DNA of 64,000 nt from Muscardinus avellanarius (Eukaryota > Chordata > Mammalia > Rodentia > Gliridae), in the NCBI GenBank assembly GCA_963383645.1, contig OY726569.1:73820635-73884634 (forward strand), given 5' to 3'. The notes under the pieces were generated by a model. The model was not told where the DNA came from. It saw only the letters and a program-made list of their open reading frames with translations, and searched no databases. Below are positions 63,410 to 64,000 of the stretch, piece by piece; positions within the stretch are counted from its first letter, which is position 1, and each line of letters starts with the position of its first letter. The position numbers and the translations under genes are program-made.

Positions 63410-63486
63410 AAAAAAAATTAAAAAGAGCTGGTGGTATAGCTCGAAGACAGACCACCACTGGATTCAATCCCAAATACCAAAAATAA
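63410..63486 (+). repeat. Solo tRNA-like SINE half
   Basis: 'aagagctggtggtatagc' to 'caatcccaaatacc'. Confidence 0.82.
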
Positions 63487-63498
63487 CTAATTAAGGTC

Positions 63499-63728
63499 CA
63501 AGCTGGATGTGGTGGTGCACACTTGTAACCCCAGTACTTGGAGGCTGAGACAGGAGGACTACAGGTGCACGGCCAGCCTCAGCTACGTAGTGAGTCCCTC
63601 TGCTACTCAGTGAGACCCCCGTTTCAGAAAACAAAGAATAAAAAAAAAAAAAAGGGTTGAAAGTGTAACTCAGAAGTAGAATTCCCCTGGATTTTATCCT
63701 CAGTACTATTTAAAAAAAAAAAAAAAAG
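63499..63728 (+). repeat. Composite SINE, class O
   Basis: 'aagctggatgtggtggtgc' to 'atcctcagtactat'; A-tail. Confidence 0.88.
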
Positions 63729-63837
63729 AGGCATAGTCTGTGTACTGCATAGCCCAGCTACAGGTGTGAATGGGAAATAAATGTTTTTTAATTTCCCAAA
63801 TCTGAAAATGGACATATGTACAGTTCACACACACAAG

Positions 63838-63913
<76 letters not shown>

Positions 63914-63936
63914 ATATGTATATACACACACATAAT
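63838..63936. repeat. (TA)n(TG)n(TA/CA)n compound microsatellite
   Basis: About 22 TA units, about 13 TG units, then mixed TATG and CACA; partly self-complementary. Confidence 0.96.
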
Positions 63937-64000
63937 TTAATCCCTGATTTTGAAGAATTAATATATATCATTTTTCTTTTTGTTTGTGAGGTTGTTATTT

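Overview
This is mammalian, non-coding-dominated nuclear DNA. The host is most likely a squirrel-family rodent (Sciuridae). The main evidence is roughly a hundred copies of a composite SINE made of a 7SL/B1-like head ('gccgggcgtggtggcgcac') fused through an A-rich linker to a tRNA/ID-like tail ('ggtgtagctcagaggtag'). This is the B1-dID / MEN type known from squirrels and relatives. Four flavours can be told apart and are used below. Class A has '...cattcgggagg', 'ggacagcctcagctac' and 'cagacccgc'. Class B has 'ccccgcgcttgg', 'cagcctcgctggcttaag' and 'ggcttccaggaacccc'. Class C has 'gaggctctcagcaactta' and 'gtagaaagcctctggg'. Class O is older and more diverged, with 'cagtacttgggagg' and 'gtagaatgcccctggg'. 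The species call is inference; the composite SINE structure is seen directly.

The only host gene recognised is DCAF5 (WDR22), a WD40 substrate receptor of CUL4-DDB1 ubiquitin ligases, on the minus strand. Five consecutive internal coding exons are present: 56950-56807, 52406-52370, 50708-50569, 48710-48581 and 19004-18791. Their splice sites and phases fit together exactly. They encode about residues 72-293, including two WDXR (DDB1-contact) motifs. The 5' exon(s) lie beyond 64000 and the C-terminal exons lie below position 1, so the rest of the window is intron.

Intronic layout by region. 1-18.8 kb: SINE thickets, microsatellites and a 5'-truncated retrocopy of another gene's 3' end (probably GPATCH8) at 3951-5610, with target-site duplication, AATAAA signal and A-tail. 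19.7-28.3 kb: a nest in which a SINE is split by a decayed L1, itself split by a class B SINE and by a 2.37-kb ORF1-only L1 derivative (HAL1-like). That derivative has an intact 305-codon ORF1, no ORF2 of its own and an internal antisense piece of an ancient L1. 37.1-38.2 kb: an ancient L1 3' end split by a second, 5'-truncated copy of the same ORF1-only family's 3' end and by a class C SINE. 40.9 kb: a U6 snRNA retropseudogene with perfect hallmarks. 44.5-46 kb: MIR remnants and quiet intron. 48-57 kb: four DCAF5 exons among SINEs. 57-64 kb: an ancient L1 3' end and a dense SINE / solo tRNA-like-half cluster ending in a (TA)n(TG)n tract.

The item most worth following up is the ORF1-only element at 23954-26319 and its sister copy at 37613-37949. 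No CRISPR, operon, prokaryotic or viral gene content was seen. Repeat boundaries are by eye, usually good to a few bases where a target-site duplication is quoted and about 10 bases otherwise.
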